Shown: piece after piece, positions 17,506-24,921 of the stretch
Position numbering within the stretch: the stretch's first letter is position 1
Layout: each line of letters opens with the position of its first letter
Source of the DNA: Lewinellaceae bacterium
GTDB taxonomy: Bacteria > Bacteroidota > Bacteroidia > Chitinophagales > Saprospiraceae
NCBI GenBank assembly: GCA_020636025.1
Contig: JACJYQ010000013.1
Span: 1-33,398 of the forward strand
Length of the DNA: 33,398 nucleotides
Reading direction: 5' to 3'
Translations under genes and position numbers: made by a program
Notes under the pieces: model-generated
What the model was told of the DNA's origin: nothing
Seen by the model: the letters and a program-made list of their open reading frames with translations, nothing else
The model's database searches: none

Positions 17506-18852
17506 TTAAGCGTTTAAAAGTTCGGCTATTTTTTCCGGCGTAAGTTCCTGTTGTTCGCCGTTTTCCTGGTTTTTCAGATTCAGGGTTCCATTAGCCATTT
17601 CTGATTCCCCTGCAATGGCTACAAAAGGGATTTGACGTTTGGCAGCATATTCAAACTGCTTTTTCAATTTACCCGGATCTGGATAAATCTCCGTTGAAAC
17701 ACCAAGTTTGCGCAATTTGGTCGCACATTGGAAGGCATATTCAAAACTGGGTTCATCAAAAGAAATCAACAGGAGCTTAACTGATTCCGATAAAGATTCG
17801 GGAAACAGGTTTAATTCTTCCAGCACATCATAGATCCTGTCGGCGCCAAATGAAATACCAACACCCGAAAGACCTGGAACCCCAAATACTCCTGTAAGGT
17901 CGGCGTAACGGCCACCACCGCCAATACTGCCCATTTTGATACCAGAGGCAATTACTTCAAAAATACATCCGGTGTAATAGCTCAGGCCACGAGCAAGCGT
18001 TATGTCAAACTGGATTTCATTTGTGAGAGGAGCAGCGTTCAAATATTTAAACACCTTTTCAATTTCATCAAGGCCTTCAAGTCCCGTTGGACTGTTGGCG
18101 AAAACAGGCTTCAACGAACTCAGGTCTGGCGAAGCAAGTATCTTCTCAATCGTATCAATGGCAGATTCAGAAATTCCCCGTTCAGAAAGCTCTTTTCGCA
18201 CCCCCTCAATACCCACTTTATCCAGTTTGTCGACAGCCACGGTCATGTCCATAAACTTATCGGCAATGCCAGCGGCCTCTGCAATTCCAAACAAGACTTT
18301 GCGGTGATTGATCTTTATGGTAACGGGTAATTTCAGCTCCTGAAAAGCTTCATCGTAAATCTGCGCCAGCTCTGCTTCGTAATGTAGTGATTCGGAGCCT
18401 ATCACATCGGCGTCACACTGAAAAAACTCACGATAACGCCCTCGTTGAGGACGATCGGCCCGCCAGACCGGCTGGACCTGATACCGTTTGAAAGGGAAAC
18501 TCAGTGTACCGCGGTTCATCACCACGTAGCGGGCAAACGGAACCGTTAGATCATAACGAAGTCCGCGTTTGGCAATGCTGGAAATTAATTTATTAGAGTC
18601 CCGGTTTGCCAAAGCCTGTTCATCAGCCTTGCTAAGGTAGTCACCGTTATTCAGAATTTTGAACAACAGCTTATCGCCCTCGTCGCCGTACTTGCCGGTA
18701 AGGGTACTCAGGTTTTCCATGGCCGGTGTTTCCAGCGGTTGAAACCCGAATTTGGCGAAAACGGTGCGAACCGTATCGAATATATAATTGCGTTTGCGTA
18801 CCTGCTCAGGGCCAAAATCTCTCGTGCCTTCAGGTATGGATGGTTTACTCAT
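17506..18852 (-). CDS. hisS: Histidyl-tRNA synthetase
   Basis: 448 residues, a class II synthetase that charges tRNA-His. EGTRDFGPEQ is motif 1, VQPVWRADRPQRGRYREFFQCDADVIG is motif 2, and GGGGRYADL with GISFGADRI is motif 3. LRYDLTVPFARYV and GLSYYTGCIFEV are the histidine-binding loops. Residues about 350-448 form the anticodon-binding domain. It follows the small membrane protein gene by 15 bp and precedes the pseudouridine synthase by 9 bp, so it is the second gene of a five-gene operon. Confidence 0.96.
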   Translation of the reverse strand: MSKPSIPEGTRDFGPEQVRKRNYIFDTVRTVFAKFGFQPLETPAMENLSTLTGKYGDEGDKLLFKILNNGDYLSKADEQALANRDSNKLISSIAKRGLRYDLTVPFARYVVMNRGTLSFPFKRYQVQPVWRADRPQRGRYREFFQCDADVIGSESLHYEAELAQIYDEAFQELKLPVTIKINHRKVLFGIAEAAGIADKFMDMTVAVDKLDKVGIEGVRKELSERGISESAIDTIEKILASPDLSSLKPVFANSPTGLEGLDEIEKVFKYLNAAPLTNEIQFDITLARGLSYYTGCIFEVIASGIKMGSIGGGGRYADLTGVFGVPGLSGVGISFGADRIYDVLEELNLFPESLSESVKLLLISFDEPSFEYAFQCATKLRKLGVSTEIYPDPGKLKKQFEYAAKRQIPFVAIAGESEMANGTLNLKNQENGEQQELTPEKIAELLNA

Positions 18853-18867
18853 GTGGGAAATTTTTCT

Positions 18868-19335
18868 CTATCCGCCATTTGCTTCAGCCAATGTGCTGAA
18901 TAAAAGGCCTTTCATAGCCAATCCTCCTACGATCAACACGAATGCCGCAGTAGTCCAGATCGCGAGTTTTTTGTGTTTGGTTACATCAACAGTTGCCTTT
19001 TTTGACAATGTGCGGCCAATTTGAATGCAAGCCACAGCAAGGATCATGATGGTAATATGTTCCACTGCAAAATAGCGTAGCCAACCGTTTTTCATGGCAG
19101 CTCCCATGTCGGACAAGGCTGATTTTACAATGGTACTGGTGCCAAAGTACTGGATCAGTCCGAGCAGTAATTGCAGATGTGCCAATCCTAGCAAAGCTAC
19201 TGACGCTGTATTATCCGATTTAGTAAAGGCCTTTTTACCTTGCCAGCCAGACCACGAACGGTACAAAACATATAAAATAGCGACAAGTATCAGGTAACGG
19301 TTGTAGGAATGCAGGGCATTAATGATCTGGTGCAT
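18868..19335 (-). CDS. Small four-helix membrane protein, possibly heme-binding
   Basis: 155 residues with four predicted membrane helices, at about 13-28, 44-65, 88-110 and 126-146. Histidines lie at the start (H2, H9), in helix 2 (LAHLQLLLGL) and in helix 3 (VEHITIMILA). This spacing resembles small di-heme cytochrome b-like proteins, and I associate this sequence pattern with Bacteroidota proteins sometimes annotated as cytochrome B; no function is established here. It is the first gene of the hisS operon, with a TAnnTTTG element 31 bp upstream of its ATG. Confidence 0.75.
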   Translation of the reverse strand: MHQIINALHSYNRYLILVAILYVLYRSWSGWQGKKAFTKSDNTASVALLGLAHLQLLLGLIQYFGTSTIVKSALSDMGAAMKNGWLRYFAVEHITIMILAVACIQIGRTLSKKATVDVTKHKKLAIWTTAAFVLIVGGLAMKGLLFSTLAEANGG

Positions 19336-19366
19336 AATATTTTATGGAATTGAACGAATAGTTGGA

Positions 19367-19374
19367 CAAAAGTA
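19367..19374 (-). promoter_or_regulatory. TAnnTTTG -7 element for the hisS operon
   Basis: TACTTTTG on the minus strand, 31 bp upstream of the ATG at 19335. No clear -33 TTG at 19-21 bp. The leader would be about 27 nt. Confidence 0.45.
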
Positions 19375-19559
19375 GATAATTCGCGAAATTATTTTCGTTA
19401 TCCAATAAACCTAAACCCTATTTTGAACGTATATAAGTTAGAGAGAAAACTTGTTTGTGACTCTTTTGCGTTTTATACGTATAAAGCCCACAAAACAAAA
19501 AACAAATAAAAGTACCCCCTTTTAATTTTTTACGGTAGGAAGATTGTTTTCATTTGGTT

Positions 19560-19596
19560 TTGGCCGTCTGACGAAAGTCGGATGGCCAATTTTTTT
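19560..19596 (+). terminator. Intrinsic terminator, plus strand, no cognate gene
   Basis: TTGGCCGTCTGAC (19560-19572) pairs over 13 bp, including two G-U pairs, with GTCGGATGGCCAA (19577-19589). The loop is GAAA, a stable GNRA tetraloop, and seven T follow. No plus-strand gene lies upstream for more than 4 kb. Confidence 0.85.
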
Positions 19597-19694
19597 GCCT
19601 TAATTTATTTGATTTTGGTGATTTATGTGATTGCCGGAATTTTAGCGATGGAGTATTACCTTGTAATGATTCTATTATTATACCCTATAAGTCA

Positions 19695-21749
19695 CTACAA
19701 AAGGCTTTTCCACAGAATTTCCCAATCTTTTGAGGCTGCCCAGTCTTTGGCATAAATAAAATTGAGGCGGGCAATCGTACGCTCATTTAAGGAGATATTA
19801 TCCAGCGCATCCGCGTGAGAGACCACACCGGGTTTTATGGTAGGTAAGGATTGATTTTGGGAATCCCCTGAATATCCAACCCAGGTTTTTTTGCCAATAA
19901 AAACAGGAACCCAGTTTTGTATGACTAGGGCTTTTCTCTTTAGAAATAAGAGCCAGAAGGGAAGTCCAATTAAAAACAGCAGACAAAGGGACAAATCTGA
20001 TACTCGTTTATTGCGCTTTTCAACCGTCTGAGCGATGTTGTATTTTATTTCAATGGTATACAATTCCCCTGGCTCATCCTTGCTGCTGCTTCCTATAATA
20101 CTCAGGCTTTCTTCCGGAACAATTTTATAGGCAACAGTTGGACCAAGCATGGTCATCCAATGCATGATATCCTGACTCATCACATCTTTTGAACAAAAGA
20201 TCACTTCTTCGATCTGATAAATGCGTACAATTTCCGAAAGCGTATTTCCCAGGCCACCAGATTGTGCGTGGTTCAATAAAACCAGGCCGGTCGGGTCTTG
20301 TGCATCCAGTGTTGTGCTTGTTTTTTCCGTTTTGTCAGGCTCGGGTGCGACGTAGCCAATCAGATTTTTACCCATTACCACGGAATTCAACAATTTGGAA
20401 ACCCGGCTGCTTTCCGAATGTGATCCAACAATCACGACATTTCTGGGGCGTTCACGCCCGATCCGGAAATTCTTATAGATAATGAAATGGGCTAATGCTC
20501 GGATTCCAATCGTTGACAAAACAGCCCAAACAGCTCCCATCAACACCAAAGCTCTGGATGGTCTGTAATCCAGATCCAGAAATCCATAAACCGCGGCTAA
20601 AATGAGGGTTCCTATGCTTAATCCTCGCACAAGCCGACGCAGATCAAAGCGCGCATCGTAAGCACCGTTTAGCCAGGCTGTACCCAGCCAGATCAATATA
20701 TACAAGGGGAAATTAAACCAGAGCACATTCGATTTGAACCAGTCTGGGTCTTTGTAAAAATAATTGGCCCAGAAATTCTTCAGGATAACAAGTCCAACAT
20801 AGATGGCCATCGCATCAAGGATAGGCAGCCAAATCTTTTGGAGGATATTACGAGCCAGGGCTAATCCAGCTCTGAACCATATCGCCCCGTGCAGCATTAA
20901 AATGAACAGACCAGCGCGTCGTCCGCTGAAATGCTTTTGGGCAAAAATGATCATCGCCTGATAAAAGGTGCGGACGTAATTCAGGCTGCCTTTTTTGGTG
21001 CTTTCCCCTTTGTAATGAATGATGCTGGTTTCAGGGAAATAGTAATTTTTGTAGCCGGCTTGTGTAATGCGGTATGACAGATCAATATCTTCCCCGTACA
21101 TAAAAAAGGCTTCATCAAGCAGTCCTGACTTGTTCAGCGCCTCGTGCCGCATAAACATAAAACAACCTACCAGCACATCCACTTCAGCGGTCTCATTTTC
21201 ACTCAAATGCCCCATGTAGTACCTGTTGAAAAAGGCACTTTTAGGGAAAATAGATGACAATCCGAATGTCTTGCAAAAAGCCACCCAGGGCGTAGGGAAC
21301 CCGCGTTTGCTTTCCGGTAAATATTTACCGCTGCCATCAATGAGTTTTACTCCCAATGCTCCGGCATCCGGGTGTTCATCCATGAATTGCAGGCACTTGT
21401 GGAAGGTATTTTCCTCGACAAGAGTATCTGGATTGAGCAGCAACACATATTCACCGGTACATTGCTTAATCGCCTGATTATTGGCTACTGAAAAACCGGG
21501 ATTATCCGAATTCGCGATCAGTTTCACTTCCGGGAAACGCTCGCGCACCATGCGCACGGAATCATCCACCGAGTTATTGTCCACCACCCATATCTCTCCA
21601 TCGATGCCTTGCATGGCACGACGCACCGATCCCAGCGCCTGTTCGAGGAAATGGCGTACGTTATAGTTTACGATGACAATGGAAAGACGCAATGGAATGG
21701 TTTGTGGGGTAAAGGTATGCAGCCCAATTAAAAATGGCGACTTTACCAA
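19695..21749 (-). CDS. GT2 glycosyltransferase fused to a degenerate polyprenyl-phosphate sugar transferase
   Basis: 684 residues. About 20-245 is a GT2 domain close to WbbL-type rhamnosyltransferases: LSIVIVNYN, VVDNNS (Asp57), LNPDT (Asp108) and MYGEDIDLSYR (Glu220-Asp221). Five membrane segments follow (about 280-298, 307-327, 342-360, 377-391, 400-424). Residues 436-560 form a Rossmann-like module (NVVIVGSHSESSRVSKLL), as in the N-terminal half of WcaJ-type enzymes. From 580, KRVSDLSLCLLFLIGLPFWLL resembles the first helix of bacterial sugar transferases, and IKPGVVSHADAL through FIYAKDWAASKDWEILWKSLL resembles their end. The catalytic middle between these is almost absent. The start is uncertain: TTG 21749 or TTG 21692, with no in-frame ATG before the domain. 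The gene follows carB by 135 bp, on the same strand. Confidence 0.82.
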   Translation of the reverse strand: MVKSPFLIGLHTFTPQTIPLRLSIVIVNYNVRHFLEQALGSVRRAMQGIDGEIWVVDNNSVDDSVRMVRERFPEVKLIANSDNPGFSVANNQAIKQCTGEYVLLLNPDTLVEENTFHKCLQFMDEHPDAGALGVKLIDGSGKYLPESKRGFPTPWVAFCKTFGLSSIFPKSAFFNRYYMGHLSENETAEVDVLVGCFMFMRHEALNKSGLLDEAFFMYGEDIDLSYRITQAGYKNYYFPETSIIHYKGESTKKGSLNYVRTFYQAMIIFAQKHFSGRRAGLFILMLHGAIWFRAGLALARNILQKIWLPILDAMAIYVGLVILKNFWANYFYKDPDWFKSNVLWFNFPLYILIWLGTAWLNGAYDARFDLRRLVRGLSIGTLILAAVYGFLDLDYRPSRALVLMGAVWAVLSTIGIRALAHFIIYKNFRIGRERPRNVVIVGSHSESSRVSKLLNSVVMGKNLIGYVAPEPDKTEKTSTTLDAQDPTGLVLLNHAQSGGLGNTLSEIVRIYQIEEVIFCSKDVMSQDIMHWMTMLGPTVAYKIVPEESLSIIGSSSKDEPGELYTIEIKYNIAQTVEKRNKRVSDLSLCLLFLIGLPFWLLFLKRKALVIQNWVPVFIGKKTWVGYSGDSQNQSLPTIKPGVVSHADALDNISLNERTIARLNFIYAKDWAASKDWEILWKSLL

Positions 21750-21773
21750 TTACACAACTGAATGGAGATTGAG

Positions 21774-21844
21774 TTCTCGCAGATATTATGCAGAAGAATC
21801 TGCGATGAATCTGTGCAAGTAAATCTGCGTAAAATCTGCGAGAA
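21774..21844. repeat. ATCTGCG repeat element with inverted ends
   Basis: Perfect 11-bp inverted ends lie at 21774-21784 and 21834-21844. Between and within them the 7-mer ATCTGCG occurs at 21798, 21823 and 21834, with a one-base variant at 21809; the spacings are 11, 14 and 11 bp. The element sits between carB and the glycosyltransferase gene, about 40 bp downstream of the carB stop. It could form a stem in RNA and attenuate or stabilise the transcript. No gene is encoded. Confidence 0.65.
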
Positions 21845-21884
21845 ACAAAACGTCATCTCCTGTGATACATGTCTCAGGACATAC

Positions 21885-24719
21885 TTAGTTGTACAAATAC
21901 ATACTCCTGTTCCTATCGAGCTCCCTGAAGTATGGATCTTTCAAATCTTTTATGAAATGGATCGCTTCACCTGTGGATTTCATTTCAGGTCCCAGTCGTT
22001 TATCAGCTCCCGGGAACTTGTCAAAAGAGAACACCGGTATCTTGATCGCGTATCCTTCAAGCTTCTGCTCCATCTTGAAATCCTTCAGCTTGTGACTGCC
22101 GATCATCACCTTGGTGGCAATGTTTAGATATGGAATCTGATAGGCTTTAGCAATGAAAGGCGTAGTTCTGGAACCTCGGGGATTCGCCTCGATCACATAC
22201 ACCTGATCGTCTTTTATAGCAAACTGTATATTGATCAACCCTTTGATATTCAAGGCTCTGGCAATCTTTTCTCCGTGTTCAGCCATCTGCTGTAAAACAA
22301 TTGGCCCTAAAGAATAAGGTGGTAACATGGCACTACTGTCGCCCGAGTGGATACCTGCCGGTTCTATGTGTTCCATAATGCCCATGATGTGGAAATCCTC
22401 TCCATCGAAAATAGCATCGATTTCGGCTTCTTTGGCGCGTTCCAGGAACTGATCAATCAGTACTTTATTGTCGGGCATGTGTTTGAAAATGGTCAACACC
22501 TGCCGTTCCAGTTCATGGTCATTAATCACAATTTTCATTCGCTGACCACCCAGAACGTAGGAAGGACGAACCAACAATGGGTAAGGTATTTCTTTGGCGA
22601 TATCCAGTGCCGCATCTACATCGTGTGCTACCCCGAATTTAGGATAAGGAATTCCCAAGTCTTTCAGCAATTCGGAGAAACGGCCCCGATCTTCGGCAAC
22701 ATCCATACTGTCAAAGCTGGTTCCAATAATGTTCCAGCCTTTTTTATGGAGATCTTCAGCCAGTTTGAGGGCTGTTTGTCCACCCAATTGCACGATCACA
22801 CCTTCCGGTTGTTCCAGTTCCAGTATTTCTTCCAGGTGTTCCCAGTAAACAGGTTCGAAATACAGTTTGTCGGCCAGATCATAGTCGGTAGAAACGGTTT
22901 CCGGGTTGCAGTTTACCATGATGGCTTCGTAACCCGCTTCCTTAATGGCCAGGATACCGTGTACACAGCAGTAGTCAAACTCAATCCCCTGCCCTATCCT
23001 ATTCGGACCTGAGCCCAGCACCACGATCTTCTTTTTATCTGATCGAACACTTTCGTTTTTACCATCAAATGAGGAGTAGAAATAATTGGTTTTGGATTCA
23101 AATTCAGCGGCGCAGGTATCCACCATTTTGTACACCCTTCTGATGCCCAATTCCTTTCTCCTTCTAGTCACCTCATCTTCAGAAATGCGTAAAACCCAGG
23201 CGATTTGTGCATCAGAATACCCGTTTTTCTTGAGTTCCCAGAAGAAATCTGTGGGGATATCATCGGCAACGTTAAACTTAAGCAACCGATCTTCCAGCTT
23301 CACAAGGCTCTTGATTTGGTTAATAAACCAGGCGTCGATACCAGTCATTTTCTGAATGGTCTTGGCTGGAATGCCAAGTCTGATGGCATCCCTCACCCGG
23401 TAAATCCGGTCGTCGCTTACTTGTTCCAGTCTTTCCAGGATATCCTCCGTTTTCATCCATTCCTTTTTATCAGCTCCCAGTCCGGCGCGGCCGTTTTCCT
23501 GACTCTGACAGGCTTTTTGCATGGCTTCGTTGAAACTGCGCCCGATGGCCATCACCTCCCCTACCGATTTCATTTGAAGACCAAGGCGTGGATCGGCGCC
23601 AAAGAATTTTTCGAAGTTCCAGCGCGGCATTTTTACGATCACATAATCCAGCGTGGGTTCAAAGTAAGCCGAAGTGGTTTTGGTAATTTGGTTTTTGAGT
23701 TCGTCGAGGGTATAACCGATGGCCAACTTGGCCGCGATCTTGGCAATTGGATAACCGGTGGCTTTACTGGCCAATGCCGATGATCTAGAAACCCTGGGGT
23801 TTACCTCAATGGCAATAAGGGATTCATCTTCAGGATTTTGCGCAAATTGCACATTGCACCCCCCGGCGAAATTCCCAAGCGCCCGCATGATTTTCATGGC
23901 CTGGTTTCGCATGTCCTGAAAAGAGGTATCTGACAGGGTCATGGCAGGGGCCACTGTGATTGAATCTCCCGTATGCACACCCATAGGATCAAGATTCTCA
24001 ACCGTACAGATAATGACTACATTGTCGTTCTTATCGCGAAGCAGCTCCAACTCAAATTCTTTCCATCCCAACACCGCCTTTTCTACCAACACTTCGTGCG
24101 TTGGGGAAGCAGCCAAACCTCTTTTGAGCGCTTCATCAAAATCTTCTTCTTTCATGCAAAAGCCGCCACCCGTGCCACCCAATGTATAAGAAGGGCGAAT
24201 GACCAATGGAAATCCGATTTTCTGTGCGGCTTCCTTCCCTTCCAGAAACGAATTGGCGATGTAGGAAGGCGCCACACCGAGCCCGAGCTCCTCTACCAGT
24301 TTTTTGAACATTTCCCGGTTTTCGGTCAGCTCGATGGCATCCGTATCCACACCGATCATTTTGCAATCGTACTGCTCCCAAATGCCCATTTTCTCGCATT
24401 CAATCGCCAGGTTGAGGGCAGTCTGACCACCCATTGTCGGCAATACCGCATCAAATGCAGGAAGATTTGGCGACTCCTGGTGTTCACGCAGGATATCTTC
24501 AATACTTTCCGGAGTAAGCGGCCTGAGGTAGATGTAATCTGCCGTTACCGGGTCGGTCATGATGGTTGCCGGGTTTGAGTTGATGAGGCCAACAGTGATG
24601 CCTTCTTCGCGCAGGGAGCGGCTTGCCTGGGAACCGGAATAGTCAAACTCACATGCCTGACCTATGATGATCGGGCCAGACCCGATGATGAGAATGGTTT
24701 GGATACTATTATCTCTCAC
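21885..24719 (-). CDS. carB: Carbamoyl-phosphate synthase large subunit, short form without regulatory domain
   Basis: 944 residues, compared with about 1070 in Escherichia coli. It makes carbamoyl phosphate for arginine and pyrimidine synthesis from bicarbonate, ATP and ammonia supplied by CarA. The first ATP-grasp half begins with LIIGSGPIIIGQACEFDYSG and includes RPSYTLGGTGGG. The second begins near IVVLGSGPNRIGQGIEFDYCC and includes RPSYVLGGQRM. The protein ends shortly after KRLGPEMKSTGE, exactly where the MGS-like allosteric domain would start. That domain binds UMP and ornithine in enteric bacteria. The start codon is GTG. carA is not in the window. A promoter, possible leader ORF and intrinsic terminator precede the gene. 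Confidence 0.95.
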   Translation of the reverse strand: MRDNSIQTILIIGSGPIIIGQACEFDYSGSQASRSLREEGITVGLINSNPATIMTDPVTADYIYLRPLTPESIEDILREHQESPNLPAFDAVLPTMGGQTALNLAIECEKMGIWEQYDCKMIGVDTDAIELTENREMFKKLVEELGLGVAPSYIANSFLEGKEAAQKIGFPLVIRPSYTLGGTGGGFCMKEEDFDEALKRGLAASPTHEVLVEKAVLGWKEFELELLRDKNDNVVIICTVENLDPMGVHTGDSITVAPAMTLSDTSFQDMRNQAMKIMRALGNFAGGCNVQFAQNPEDESLIAIEVNPRVSRSSALASKATGYPIAKIAAKLAIGYTLDELKNQITKTTSAYFEPTLDYVIVKMPRWNFEKFFGADPRLGLQMKSVGEVMAIGRSFNEAMQKACQSQENGRAGLGADKKEWMKTEDILERLEQVSDDRIYRVRDAIRLGIPAKTIQKMTGIDAWFINQIKSLVKLEDRLLKFNVADDIPTDFFWELKKNGYSDAQIAWVLRISEDEVTRRRKELGIRRVYKMVDTCAAEFESKTNYFYSSFDGKNESVRSDKKKIVVLGSGPNRIGQGIEFDYCCVHGILAIKEAGYEAIMVNCNPETVSTDYDLADKLYFEPVYWEHLEEILELEQPEGVIVQLGGQTALKLAEDLHKKGWNIIGTSFDSMDVAEDRGRFSELLKDLGIPYPKFGVAHDVDAALDIAKEIPYPLLVRPSYVLGGQRMKIVINDHELERQVLTIFKHMPDNKVLIDQFLERAKEAEIDAIFDGEDFHIMGIMEHIEPAGIHSGDSSAMLPPYSLGPIVLQQMAEHGEKIARALNIKGLINIQFAIKDDQVYVIEANPRGSRTTPFIAKAYQIPYLNIATKVMIGSHKLKDFKMEQKLEGYAIKIPVFSFDKFPGADKRLGPEMKSTGEAIHFIKDLKDPYFRELDRNRSMYLYN

Positions 24720-24760
24720 AGTATAGTTTTAGCTTAGCAACAGAGGTGGATGGATGCCAT

Positions 24761-24805
24761 TAAAAAAATGCCGAAAACCGGATCAAATTGTCCGGATTTC
24801 GGCAT
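24761..24805 (-). terminator. Intrinsic terminator or attenuator upstream of carB
   Basis: Read on the minus strand, TCCGGATTTCGGCAT on the plus strand (24791-24805) and ATGCCGAAAACCGGA (24768-24782) form a 15-bp stem with one mismatch and an 8-nt loop. A run of seven T on the minus strand (24767-24761) follows. It is a textbook Rho-independent terminator. It lies 117 bp after the serine hydrolase stop and 42 bp before the carB GTG. It may end the hydrolase transcript, act as a carB attenuator, or both. Confidence 0.85.
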
Positions 24806-24839
24806 CCCGAATTGAATAAAGATCTTCTCGCTTTTTCAT
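24783..24839 (-). CDS. Possible carB leader ORF, 18 codons
   Basis: ATG 24839 opens an 18-codon frame reading MKKREDLYSIRDAEIRTI, with TGA in the loop of the terminator hairpin. Codons 12-17 therefore lie in the 5' half of the terminator stem. Three of the 18 residues are Arg. The ATG is only 9 bp after the TACCTTTG element, so translation would be nearly leaderless, a real weakness of this call. Whether it is translated is unknown. Confidence 0.35.
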   Translation of the reverse strand: MKKREDLYSIRDAEIRTI

Positions 24840-24848
24840 TTCGGAGGG

Positions 24849-24880
24849 CAAAGGTAATTAATGCGTGTGGGAAAATTCAA
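24849..24880 (-). promoter_or_regulatory. Promoter upstream of the carB leader
   Basis: On the minus strand TTG (24880-24878) is followed after 21 bp by TACCTTTG (24856-24849) and then CCC. No TAnnTTTG element exists between the terminator hairpin and the carB start, so this is the best carB promoter, and its transcript would contain the hairpin. Confidence 0.55.
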
Positions 24881-24921
24881 TAGCAACCTGCATTACATTT
24901 TTAAAGTACCTTTATAAAGCC

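Larger units (their letters stand above)
19336..19694. other. Intergenic region, 359 bp, with an orphan plus-strand terminator
   Basis: Both flanking genes are on the minus strand. The region holds the hisS-operon -7 element near its left end and a strong plus-strand intrinsic terminator at 19560-19596. The 19380-19560 stretch is AT-rich, with a CCCCC tract and no reading frame worth calling; it could hold a small RNA ending at the terminator. No clear terminator is seen for the glycosyltransferase gene that ends at 19695. Confidence 0.5.

Noticed and set aside
22347..24578. Long plus-strand frames antisense to carB (up to 221 codons)
   Set aside because: They mirror the codon structure of carB, have no known domain, and low-complexity shadow composition rich in F, H and Q.
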